DNA of 64,000 nt from Candidatus Fermentithermobacillaceae bacterium (GTDB lineage: Bacteria; Bacillota; Sulfobacillia; Fermentithermobacillales; DUSS01), in NCBI GenBank assembly GCA_020725645.1, contig DYEQ01000072.1, positions 1 through 64,000 on the forward strand, in the 5' to 3' direction. A program made the translations under genes and the position numbers. Within the stretch, counting starts at the first letter, position 1; each line of letters begins with the position of its first letter. Below are positions 45,224 through 52,991 of this stretch, in pieces. The notes below the pieces were generated by a model that was given only the letters and a program-made list of their open reading frames with translations, did not search any database and was not told the DNA's origin.

Positions 45224-47884
45224 ATGGCGTCAAAACCCGGGGAATTTGACCAAGAACACGCGAGCGGTCTTATCCACGCCACGATTACGGTGCGGGGTGC
45301 CGTTCAGGGCGTGGGTTTCAGGCCCTTTGTCTACAAGCTCGCAACCTCCCTCGGACTTTCCGGCTTCGTTCGGAACCAGGGTGGCCTCGTATATATAGAA
45401 GCTACGGGGACCCGCGAAAAACTCGATGAATTCGTATCCCAGATTAGATCCAACCCTCCCTCCCTGGCACGGATCGACGGCACGGAAGTCTTGTACAGCG
45501 CGGTAGCAATACCCAGAACGTCCAGCGAGGAAGGAGGCGAGCTTTTCAGAACAGGCCCCCCCGGAACAGCCCTGGGTTGTTTCGTCGTCGTCGAAAGCAC
45601 AGATGAGAAGGCGAGCGCTTACCAAGAACCCTTCGGAGGTCCGGGCGTTCCGCCCGATTCAGCTATCTGTTCGAACTGTCAAAAGGAATTGTCGGACCCG
45701 CGCGACAGGCGTTACTTTTATCCCTTCATCAATTGTACGGAGTGCGGTCCCCGCTTCACTATAGTCGAAAGTGCTCCGTACGACCGGGAGCGTACCACCA
45801 TGAAGGTTTTCCCAATGTGTCTCCGGTGTCGGGACGAATACACAAATCCCCTGGACAGGCGGTTTCATGCGGAGCCCAACGCCTGCCCGGACTGCGGGCC
45901 GCAAGTCGTCTTCGAACATTCGGAGATAACCGGGTCACCTGCGCTCGGGCCAGATGACTACCGCGCGGACGACGATTGGTTACAAAAAGCAAGGCGGGTA
46001 TTATCGCGCGGGGGTGTGCTGGCCGTTAAGGGCATCGGCGGGTTTCACCTCGCCTGCGACGCTACCAATCCCGACGCCGTGGCGCTTCTCAGGGCAAGAA
46101 AGAGGCGTCCGGCGAAGCCGTTCGCCATCATGGTGAAGGACATCGATACGGTTCGCCGGTGGTTTTACGTAAGTCCTCTGGAAGAGGAAATCCTGACGTC
46201 GAGAGCGGCGCCCATCGTGATCCTGAGGGCGCGGGAAAACTGCCCGGTAGCAAAGAACGTCGCCCCGGGGCTTATGCACGCAGGCGTAATGCTTCCCTAC
46301 AGTCCCCTTCATCTCGTGCTCTTCCTCCCAAGGGACGGCGAAGCGCGCGAACTCACTCAAGAAGCCCAGCCAGAGCTCGGTGAACCGGTCCCGGAAGCTC
46401 TGGTTATGACCAGTGGAAATCGTTCGGGTGAACCTCTAGTCTTCCGAAACGATGAAGCTCGCTCCAGTCTCGGACCGCTGGTGGACGGATTTCTCATGCA
46501 CAACAGGGAAATCGCAAGGCCTTGCGATGATTCGGTAGTGCGGATGATTGGCGAAAAAGTTCTGTTTTACCGGCGTTCTCGAGGGTGGGTGCCGGAGACC
46601 CTGGAGGTAGCTGGTATTTGTGCTTCAGGGGATGGAAGGATGCCGCCCGTCTTCGCAGCTGGAGCTGAGGGCAAGAACGTTTTCGCGTTCCTGTCCCGTG
46701 GCAAAGTACTCCTTTCCCAGCACGTGGGGGATCTTTACTCCGAAGAAGGCATTTCCCGTTACAAGTTCCTCGTTAGGGATTTAGCTTCTCTGTACAAGTT
46801 CGAGCCCGGTATAATCGCCGTCGACAGCCACCCCGGGTACGAGGTGTCAAAGGCAGCCCGCGAGTTATTCCCGGATAAGCCCGTAGTCGAAGTACAGCAT
46901 CATCACGCGCACATGGCTTCGGTCATGGCCGAGCACGGGCTCAAGGGAAGGTGCGTGGGCATCATCCTTGATGGCACAGGTTACGGGACCGACGGGCGGG
47001 TTTGGGGAGGCGAGATCCTGGCCGGCGATTACCGTTCCTTCGAACGCTTATATCACCTGGCATACGTTCCGATGCCCGGGGGCGAGAAAGCTGTCGCCGA
47101 GCCGTGGCGGATGGCTCTAGCTCACTTAAAGCGCGCCTACGGTGACAATGCGCTAGAAATCGCTCTCCGCCTCTTTCCAGACCTGGCCCGGAAAATCGAG
47201 AAGCTCTGGCCGGCCCTGGATTTCCAGGGTTACCCGCTCACATCCAGTGCGGGGAGGCTGTTTGACGCGGTAGCTGCCATCACCGGTGTGTCCGCAATTA
47301 ACACCTACGACGGCGAGAGCGCATCTCTTCTCGGGGAACTCGCGGATGAAGCCCGAAGTTTGAAGGGAGCTCAACATACAGCTAAGTCTCCGTACACCAG
47401 GATGGCCCGCGACACGATGCCCACTCGAGGCACAGGGCTGGCTCACCGAGGGGTGACTCCGCAACAAGCAGGCCTGGCCCATGACGCGAAACCGGCCCAT
47501 GGGAACGGTCCAGATTTTACTGCCGCCCATCCTTCGAACCCCGGTATCTCAGGTTTCTCCGCTGAGGCGATCGACGTCTCCTTTCTAATACGCATGGTGG
47601 TCGAAGGAGTGCTTCGAGACTCGGCCAAAGAGGAGATCGCCTTTTCCTTTCACGAGGGTCTCGCGGAGCTTCTCGCAAGCTACGCCGCACGCGGTGCCGC
47701 ACGAATCGGGACGAAAAACGTGGTATTATCGGGCGGGGTGTTCCAAAACCCGGTCTTCATGGAACTCGTCACGGACTTTCTGCGAAAAGAAGGGCTTTGC
47801 GTGTATGTGGCGCAGACGGTGCCCCCTAACGATGGGGGGATGGCGCTCGGCCAAGCTGTAATAGCCGCGAACAGCGTCGATTAA
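45224..47884 (+). CDS. hypF: Carbamoyltransferase HypF
   Basis: Makes the cyanide ligands of NiFe-hydrogenase from carbamoyl phosphate. Order: acylphosphatase domain (about 17-105, GAVQGVGFRPFVYK), two Cys4 zinc fingers (C-x2-C pairs in ICSNCQ, NCTECGP, CLRCRD, CPDCGP), a YrdC domain (about 250-430, KGIGGFHLACDA), and a Kae1-like domain with VQHHHAHMASV and GIILDGTGYGTDGRVWGGE. 886 residues is about 110 more than usual. Part of the excess is a low-complexity insert at about 708-774, rich in Ala, His, Pro and Thr, inside the last domain. Confidence 0.96.
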   Translation: MASKPGEFDQEHASGLIHATITVRGAVQGVGFRPFVYKLATSLGLSGFVRNQGGLVYIEATGTREKLDEFVSQIRSNPPSLARIDGTEVLYSAVAIPRTSSEEGGELFRTGPPGTALGCFVVVESTDEKASAYQEPFGGPGVPPDSAICSNCQKELSDPRDRRYFYPFINCTECGPRFTIVESAPYDRERTTMKVFPMCLRCRDEYTNPLDRRFHAEPNACPDCGPQVVFEHSEITGSPALGPDDYRADDDWLQKARRVLSRGGVLAVKGIGGFHLACDATNPDAVALLRARKRRPAKPFAIMVKDIDTVRRWFYVSPLEEEILTSRAAPIVILRARENCPVAKNVAPGLMHAGVMLPYSPLHLVLFLPRDGEARELTQEAQPELGEPVPEALVMTSGNRSGEPLVFRNDEARSSLGPLVDGFLMHNREIARPCDDSVVRMIGEKVLFYRRSRGWVPETLEVAGICASGDGRMPPVFAAGAEGKNVFAFLSRGKVLLSQHVGDLYSEEGISRYKFLVRDLASLYKFEPGIIAVDSHPGYEVSKAARELFPDKPVVEVQHHHAHMASVMAEHGLKGRCVGIILDGTGYGTDGRVWGGEILAGDYRSFERLYHLAYVPMPGGEKAVAEPWRMALAHLKRAYGDNALEIALRLFPDLARKIEKLWPALDFQGYPLTSSAGRLFDAVAAITGVSAINTYDGESASLLGELADEARSLKGAQHTAKSPYTRMARDTMPTRGTGLAHRGVTPQQAGLAHDAKPAHGNGPDFTAAHPSNPGISGFSAEAIDVSFLIRMVVEGVLRDSAKEEIAFSFHEGLAELLASYAARGAARIGTKNVVLSGGVFQNPVFMELVTDFLRKEGLCVYVAQTVPPNDGGMALGQAVIAANSVD

Positions 47885-47904
47885 TGGGAGGAAGTGAATG
47901 GCCG

Positions 47905-48114
47905 GTGTGTGTAGCTCTACCGTTGAAAGTTAACGAGGTGGACGGCAATTGGGCCATAGTCGAGGTTTCCGGAGGGAAGATCCGGGTGCGGTCGGACCTG
48001 GTTTCCGTAAGGCCGGGTGATTACGTGCTGGTGCACGCCGGGTTCATCATCGAAAAACTCGAGCTCGAGGAAGCCAGGAAAACTCTGGACATGTTTCGGG
48101 AGATAGAAGGATGA
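47905..48114 (+). CDS. hypC: Hydrogenase maturation chaperone HypC
   Basis: Small chaperone shuttling the Fe(CN)2CO unit between HypD and the hydrogenase large subunit. The essential Cys2 is in (M)CVALPLKV, so translation must start at GTG 47905; an upstream ATG at 47884 would bury the cysteine. GGAGG is 13 bases away, which is long. Body VRPGDYVLVHAGFIIEKL is typical. The last four bases overlap hypD (ATGA). Confidence 0.92.
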   Translation: MCVALPLKVNEVDGNWAIVEVSGGKIRVRSDLVSVRPGDYVLVHAGFIIEKLELEEARKTLDMFREIEG

Positions 48115-49220
48115 ACGACGACGTAGTGGAGCGCGCCATCAAATCCTCTCGGGACCCTCAGGTTTTCCGGGCCTTGCTGGCTTCGGTTAAACGGAACGTC
48201 GGCTTCCTAAGTAAGAAACCCATTTTGATGGAAGTCTGCGGTTCCCATACGTGGGCCATATCCCATACCGGAATCCGCGAACTCTTAAAGGACGAGGTGG
48301 AACTGATCTCCGGCCCCGGGTGCCCGGTCTGCGTTACGTCTCCGGGCGAAGTGGCGCAGATGATAGAGCTATCTTACCGGCCCGGCGTGATCGTGACCTC
48401 CTACGGTGACATGATTCGGGTGCCTGGACGAGGTGGCAGCCTTGAAGCTTCGAGAGCAGCCGGCAACCACGTCGAGGTAGTTTACAGCGCGATGGACGCC
48501 GTGACGATCGCGGAAAACAACCCGGAACAGCAGGTGGCATTCCTGGGAATCGGGTTTGAAACGACGGCACCGGCCGCTGCTGTGGCGGTGGAACTGGCGA
48601 AAGCTCGTGGCCTTGGTAATTTCACTGTCTACAGCGCTCACAAGCTTATGCCTCCCGCACTCCGGGCGATCCTGAGTTTACCGGATCTCAACATCGACGG
48701 GCTCATCTTGCCCGGTCACGTCTCCGCCGTAACGGGCAGAAAGTATTTCGACTTCATATCCGATTACGCTGTGCCTGCGGTGATATCCGGTTTTGAGGCC
48801 TGCGACATCCTGTACGCCATCCTGAAATTGGTGAAAAAGATTCGCGCCCGGGACTTCAGCGTGGAAAACGCTTATCCCCGCGCCGTTCGGGAGACGGGAA
48901 ACACAAAAGCCATGGCAGAGATAAGCAAAGTGTTCCGTCCATCGGACGCTTTCTGGCGCGGTCTCGGGAACATCCCGTTGAGCGGACTGGAACTGAACAC
49001 CCAGTATTCGTCGTTCGATGCTAAGGTCAGGTTCGGGCTGCCTCCGGTGGTTGAAGAACCGGAACCTCCCGGGTGCAGCTGCGCTGAGGTGCTCTCCGGA
49101 CGGAAGACGCCTCGCCAGTGCCGCTTGTTCGGAAAAGCATGTACGCCCTCAAATCCGGTGGGTCCCTGTATGGTTTCGTCCGAGGGGTCTTGCAGAGCTC
49201 ATTACGTATTTGGACGGTAG
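48111..49220 (+). CDS. hypD: Hydrogenase maturation protein HypD
   Basis: Scaffold on which the Fe(CN)2CO cofactor is built; holds a 4Fe-4S cluster. Conserved motifs: MEVCGSHTWAISHTGIRELL, ISGPGCPVCVTS, GFETTAPA, and the C-terminal cysteines in CSCAEVLSG, CRLFGKACTP and GPCMVSSEGSC. 369 residues is normal. Coupled to hypC by a four-base overlap. Confidence 0.96.
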   Translation: MNDDVVERAIKSSRDPQVFRALLASVKRNVGFLSKKPILMEVCGSHTWAISHTGIRELLKDEVELISGPGCPVCVTSPGEVAQMIELSYRPGVIVTSYGDMIRVPGRGGSLEASRAAGNHVEVVYSAMDAVTIAENNPEQQVAFLGIGFETTAPAAAVAVELAKARGLGNFTVYSAHKLMPPALRAILSLPDLNIDGLILPGHVSAVTGRKYFDFISDYAVPAVISGFEACDILYAILKLVKKIRARDFSVENAYPRAVRETGNTKAMAEISKVFRPSDAFWRGLGNIPLSGLELNTQYSSFDAKVRFGLPPVVEEPEPPGCSCAEVLSGRKTPRQCRLFGKACTPSNPVGPCMVSSEGSCRAHYVFGR

Positions 49221-49364
49221 GTCATGTTCCAAGTGTGAGGGAATTTAAAGCCCTTGGTATATCTCGGGTTACGTATCGCGTTGACAGGCCAACATGGACT
49301 CTGTGCCGGCGAGAATCTTTGAGGCGTCGAGCAGAGCCAGGTAACCTTCTTAGGGCGAGGTGGC

Positions 49365-50483
49365 GTGACGGTGAGATGCTGTAACGACGATAACATGTAC
49401 GGAACCCACGGTTACGAAGCTGGTAACTGCGGAACCCGCATCAACCACATCACCGGTAACAATCCCCCTATCGGCAGTGGTAACGCTCGGGGCAACGCCG
49501 GAAACCCCCTTAGGCGGAGGGACGGTCGAGTACTCCTGTCCCACGGCGACGGAGGGCTTCTCACCCGCCGCCTTGTAGAAGATGTTTTCCTCAAGCACCT
49601 GGGTAACGCTTTTACTGGCCAGATGGACGACTCCGCTCGCTTACCCCTCCCCCCTGGCGCGGAGATCGCGTACACCACCGATTCCTTCGTAGTGGACCCC
49701 ATCTTCTTTCCCGGAGGAGACATAGGAAAGCTCTCCGTTTTGGGCACTCTTAACGACTTGTGGGTTTCGGGTGCTCTTCCCCTTTATCTCTCCGCCGGGT
49801 TCATCATCGAAGAGGGGCTCGGGTTTGCAGAGCTCGAAGCGATTGTGCGCTCCATGGGAGAAGCTCTTTGTTCCTGTGGCGTCAGCTTAGTTGCCGCCGA
49901 CACCAAGGTCGTTCCCAGAGGGAAAGGGGATAAAATCTACATCAACACTTCCGGCGTGGGCGTTATCCCACCGGAAAGAAAGATGCAGCGAAAAGCTCTT
50001 CCCGGGGACAGGGTGATCGTTTCGGGTACCATAGGCGAACACGGCCTGAGCATAATGGCCCTCAGAACCAACGTCGATCCGGGCAGCTTGACTTCAGACT
50101 GCGGACCCGTGGGTCCCGCTGTCGATGAGTTGTTCCGATCTGGGGTCCAGGTCCACATGATGCGCGACCCGACCCGCGGTGGCCTTGCATCCGTGATGAA
50201 AGAAGTAGCTGAACTATCCGCTTGCGACCTGCTCATCAGGGAGTCTCAGATCCCCGTACGACCTGAATCTCAGGAGCTCCTCGACCTTTTGGGCCTTGAC
50301 GCGCTCTACCTTCCCTGCGAAGGGCGGGTCGTCGCCTTCGTGGGCCCCGGCCCCATCCCCGAAGGATGGAGCGAAATCGGAGAGGTCCGCGATGGGAGCG
50401 GCAATGTAATCCTCGAAACAAAATACGGTGGGCACCGCCGCCTTGGCCTCCTGGAGGGAGCACCGCTTCCTCGCATCTGCTGA
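49365..50483 (+). CDS. hypE: Hydrogenase maturation protein HypE
   Basis: Dehydrates the HypF-bound carbamoyl group to a thiocyanate on its C-terminal cysteine. The C-terminus PRIC is intact. Body: LSHGDGGLLTRRLVEDVF, TTDSFVVDPIFFPGGDIG, and MRDPTRGGLASVMKEVA. An N-terminal extension of about 50 residues before RVLLSHGDGG is Gly/Asn/Thr-rich and unlike the family. The GTG start at 49365 has only a poor site; no good internal start was found. The 144 nt gap from hypD is also unusual. Confidence 0.93.
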   Translation: MTVRCCNDDNMYGTHGYEAGNCGTRINHITGNNPPIGSGNARGNAGNPLRRRDGRVLLSHGDGGLLTRRLVEDVFLKHLGNAFTGQMDDSARLPLPPGAEIAYTTDSFVVDPIFFPGGDIGKLSVLGTLNDLWVSGALPLYLSAGFIIEEGLGFAELEAIVRSMGEALCSCGVSLVAADTKVVPRGKGDKIYINTSGVGVIPPERKMQRKALPGDRVIVSGTIGEHGLSIMALRTNVDPGSLTSDCGPVGPAVDELFRSGVQVHMMRDPTRGGLASVMKEVAELSACDLLIRESQIPVRPESQELLDLLGLDALYLPCEGRVVAFVGPGPIPEGWSEIGEVRDGSGNVILETKYGGHRRLGLLEGAPLPRIC

Positions 50484-50647
50484 AGCTTCGTTCGGGGATT
50501 TTGGTCCGCACCATCTTTCCTATGCGACTGGGGCGTTCTCCCATATTGACTCGTGTTCTTTCGTCAAGACGATTCAGGTCACTTCGACAAAGTATCCCTT
50601 GCCCATGGCGTGTTCGGTGAGTTTTCTCGCGCACGGTGTCGCTCTAG

Positions 50648-50899
50648 AAGTTCGGCGGCGCACACAGTACAGGGTACGCTGCTGGTTGGGCATTAGACCC
50701 GCGAATTGCCAAGGTAGTGCTCGTGCGAGCTGGTACTGCTGGTGAAGAACAATTCAGCTGTACCGTCAAGAACGGTTTCTGGTGGACGGGCCCTCATCAA
50801 TGGGGAAATTACCCGCCCGACCGAGCCATCGTATACGACAGGTCTGGGAAGGTTCTCTATGAAGGACCTTTCCCTCCCCCAGAACCGGCTTCATGGTGA
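50648..50899 (+). pseudogene. C-terminal fragment of an unknown protein; paralogue of 20701-20901
   Basis: An open frame with no good start encodes TGYAAGWALDPRIAKVVLVR, then EEQFSCTVKNGFWWTGPH, QWGNYPPDRAIVYDRSGKVL and ends EPASW at TGA 50897-50899. It looks like the beta-rich C-terminal end of a larger protein. Upstream, between hypE and 50647, other frames carry protein-like pieces but stops interrupt them. The DNA from 50771 to 50880 matches the copy near 20.8 kb without gaps. Confidence 0.6.
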
Positions 50900-50914
50900 G
50901 AAGGCGCAAAGGGT

Positions 50915-51154
50915 TTGACGGCCACCGGGGCGATAACGGTAATGTTTGTCTCCATACTCAGCATGATGTCGAGGCGGTCGAGATCCAACTCCGAAGGACA
51001 CAGGTTCGCCGGTTGGGCTCGCGTTCTGGCCGGTCTTGCGGTGCTGGGTATAGTAGCTGTCATCGCCGTGACGCTCGTGACCCAACACCCCAATTTGCCA
51101 CCGAAACGTCCTCGCAATCGCGGACGTACCGAGGTGGCGTCTCAGGACCCCTGA
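50915..51154 (+). CDS. Small two-helix membrane protein, possibly a NuoJ-like remnant
   Basis: 79 codons from a TTG. Two hydrophobic segments: TGAITVMFVSILSMM and WARVLAGLAVLGIVAVIAVT. The first resembles a membrane segment of NuoJ/hydrogenase subunits (GAI-x-VLF-x-FVIML pattern), but the match is short. It lies in the same frame as the preceding fragment, separated by its TGA. May be part of a decayed membrane-hydrogenase gene; this is a guess. Confidence 0.35.
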   Translation: MTATGAITVMFVSILSMMSRRSRSNSEGHRFAGWARVLAGLAVLGIVAVIAVTLVTQHPNLPPKRPRNRGRTEVASQDP

Positions 51155-51539
51155 CGTAGGGGCCCCTGGTGACTGGCTTTCCGTTCCGGCAGGCGCCGTT
51201 GCTGAAAACTACCTCTCTGCGGTCACCCGCTTTCTCCCGACCCACGTCATCGTGGTCGATGCGTTTGACCGTGGGGCCAGGCCCGGCGCCGTCTCCATCA
51301 TCCCTGCTTCAGCCATCCAGGGCATGAGCTTGTCGTCACATCAGCTTCCTCTCTGCTTGATCCGCGATTTTCTCTCGTTGAACGGGATCTTACGTCAGCT
51401 CTACGTCGGCATAGAGCCGAGCTGCATCGACCTTGGGACACTCATGACACCTCCAGTGAGAAGGTCGTCGCGGAAAGTAGCGCAAGCTATCGCGCGCCTG
51501 GCCCGCTGCCGAGACCAGGCGCGTTCTTTCCCCACTTGA
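51153..51539 (+). pseudogene. N-terminally truncated HycI-type hydrogenase maturation protease
   Basis: The frame encodes GDWLSVPAGAVAENYLSAVT, FLPTHVIVVDAFDRGARPGA, SIIPASAIQGMSLSSHQLPL and YVGIEPSCIDLGTLMTPPVR. This matches the middle and C-terminal part of HycI proteases that trim the large-subunit tail of energy-converting NiFe-hydrogenases. The Asp and His of the nickel site are present (VVDA, SSHQLPL). The N-terminal GN-x-L-x-GDD segment with the first ligand is missing in all three frames upstream. No start with a ribosome site. Sits at the end of the hyp operon. Confidence 0.75.
51493..51530 (+). terminator. Terminator at the end of the hyp operon
   Basis: CGCGCCTGG (51493-51501) pairs with CCAGGCGCG (51515-51523) and is followed by TTCTTTCCCC. 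It overlaps the 3' end of the hycI remnant. Confidence 0.75.
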
Positions 51540-51594
51540 CGGTCTTCCTGTTAGGTGTTCTATCTACGACTGTTCCGCCTGGACGCTCGGAAGG

Positions 51595-52041
51595 TCAGTC
51601 GATGAACTTCAACTGTTTCAGCACGCCCACCATAGCGCGATAATCGTGGTACCCGACTACACCCCCGATCATCTTTCCTTGAGCATCGAAAAAGATCAGA
51701 GTCGGAACAGCCGGGACTTCATACTTGGCAGCTTCCGAGGGATATCGTTCCATGTTCATCGTAACGACGAAGATCTTATCCCCGTATTCAGTCCGAAGCC
51801 GCTCCAGTACGGGAACCATCATTCGGCAATAGGGGCACGAAGTGGTGTAGAACTCGAGAATACCGGGCTTTCCTTGCGCTACGATTTTCTCGAACTCTGC
51901 GGGGCTGACATCGGGGACTTTTGAAACCGGCCGCTCACTGCGGCTTAGCCGGAAATACCAGAAAAGTCCGGCAGCTACGGTTACTAAAACGAGAACGGCG
52001 CCGATTCTCAACACTCCGGAGGTGTGAATACCCCGGTTCAC
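51595..52041 (-). CDS. Membrane-anchored thioredoxin-like protein
   Basis: 148 residues: N-terminal membrane helix (about 10-30) and a thioredoxin fold with redox motif C-P-Y-C in FYTTSCPYCRMMVPVLERL and the cis-Pro segment VPAVPTLIFFD. It works outside the membrane, likely reduced by the CcdA-like protein encoded just upstream. GTG 52041 with AAAGGGGG is preferred; a longer frame to 52095 lacks a site. Confidence 0.88.
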   Translation of the reverse strand: MNRGIHTSGVLRIGAVLVLVTVAAGLFWYFRLSRSERPVSKVPDVSPAEFEKIVAQGKPGILEFYTTSCPYCRMMVPVLERLRTEYGDKIFVVTMNMERYPSEAAKYEVPAVPTLIFFDAQGKMIGGVVGYHDYRAMVGVLKQLKFID

Positions 52042-52214
52042 GACGGGAACCCCCTTTTTGACCGAATACACGAACTCGAACTCGATATGCTCCACAAACC
52101 CTGGTTCACATACTTCTTAAACGACGTTCGTACCAGGATACTTTCACTTTTCTCAGCCGCTAAAGGATAACCTTTGCCACCAATACATGGATGGCTATCC
52201 ATTTAACAGATAAG

Positions 52215-52961
52215 TTAAGGTAGATTAAGATACGGCCTTACCAGCAGGTACACCCCGATGGCCAGGACGAGCCCGCCTCCCACCTTTCTTAGAGACTGCA
52301 GCGCTGCTACGTTCCTTTCTTGTTCAAAGAACGCACCGAACCCGGAAGTCGCGAGCCCGGCCAAAACCACCAGCAAGGATTGCCCGAGCGAGTACGCCAG
52401 GAGCAGCATGGCCCCACGAACCAGCGATCCCGTCGCCGCCACCAGCGCCAGGATGGCCAAGAGCGCAGGAGTGGCGCACGGCGATGCGGAAAGTCCGTAC
52501 AGCGCTCCCATGGCAAGCCCACCTAGTGAACCCCCACCGGTCCACCTTCTTGACGGCCGCCTTTCCCCTTGCTTGCCCCTCTTCTCATCGTTCTGGGGCA
52601 CTGGTGCTTCCGAAGGCAGAACTACCTTGCAGGTCTTCGGACCCCCAAAAGCTCCCAGATACCCAAGGCCCGCAACGATAAAGGCGATGCCTGCTACCCA
52701 GCGTATGGCCGGTACCGTTAGACACAGGGTCCGTCCGACCGCGCCGGCGACCATCCCCACTACGGTCAAAGAAACAACCATACCGGTGAGAAAGAAGACC
52801 AGAGCGCTTCCTCGCCCTCTTCTCTGGGTCCCCGCCAGGTGTCCCACGACCAGAGGAATCGCCGCCAAAGCGCACGGACTGCCGGAAGTGAGGATGCCGG
52901 CCAACAGCGCATAAAGCGGACCCAACACCGGGCTTTCCAGACCTTTGACGATGTACTCCAT
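52215..52961 (-). CDS. ccdA: CcdA/DsbD-type thiol-disulfide transporter
   Basis: 248 residues with six or seven membrane helices. The paired redox cysteines each follow a proline: LTSGSPCALAAIPLVVGH and YGLSASPCATPALLAI. It moves electrons from cytoplasmic thioredoxin to extracellular thiol proteins. A charged loop (about 119-140) divides the halves. ATG 52961 has AAGGAGGT seven bases upstream. It lies 30 nt after the ROK-cupin gene and upstream of the thioredoxin-like gene. Confidence 0.9.
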   Translation of the reverse strand: MEYIVKGLESPVLGPLYALLAGILTSGSPCALAAIPLVVGHLAGTQRRGRGSALVFFLTGMVVSLTVVGMVAGAVGRTLCLTVPAIRWVAGIAFIVAGLGYLGAFGGPKTCKVVLPSEAPVPQNDEKRGKQGERRPSRRWTGGGSLGGLAMGALYGLSASPCATPALLAILALVAATGSLVRGAMLLLAYSLGQSLLVVLAGLATSGFGAFFEQERNVAALQSLRKVGGGLVLAIGVYLLVRPYLNLP

Positions 52962-52991
52962 TTTTCTCACCTCCTTTTGTAAGTCACCAAC

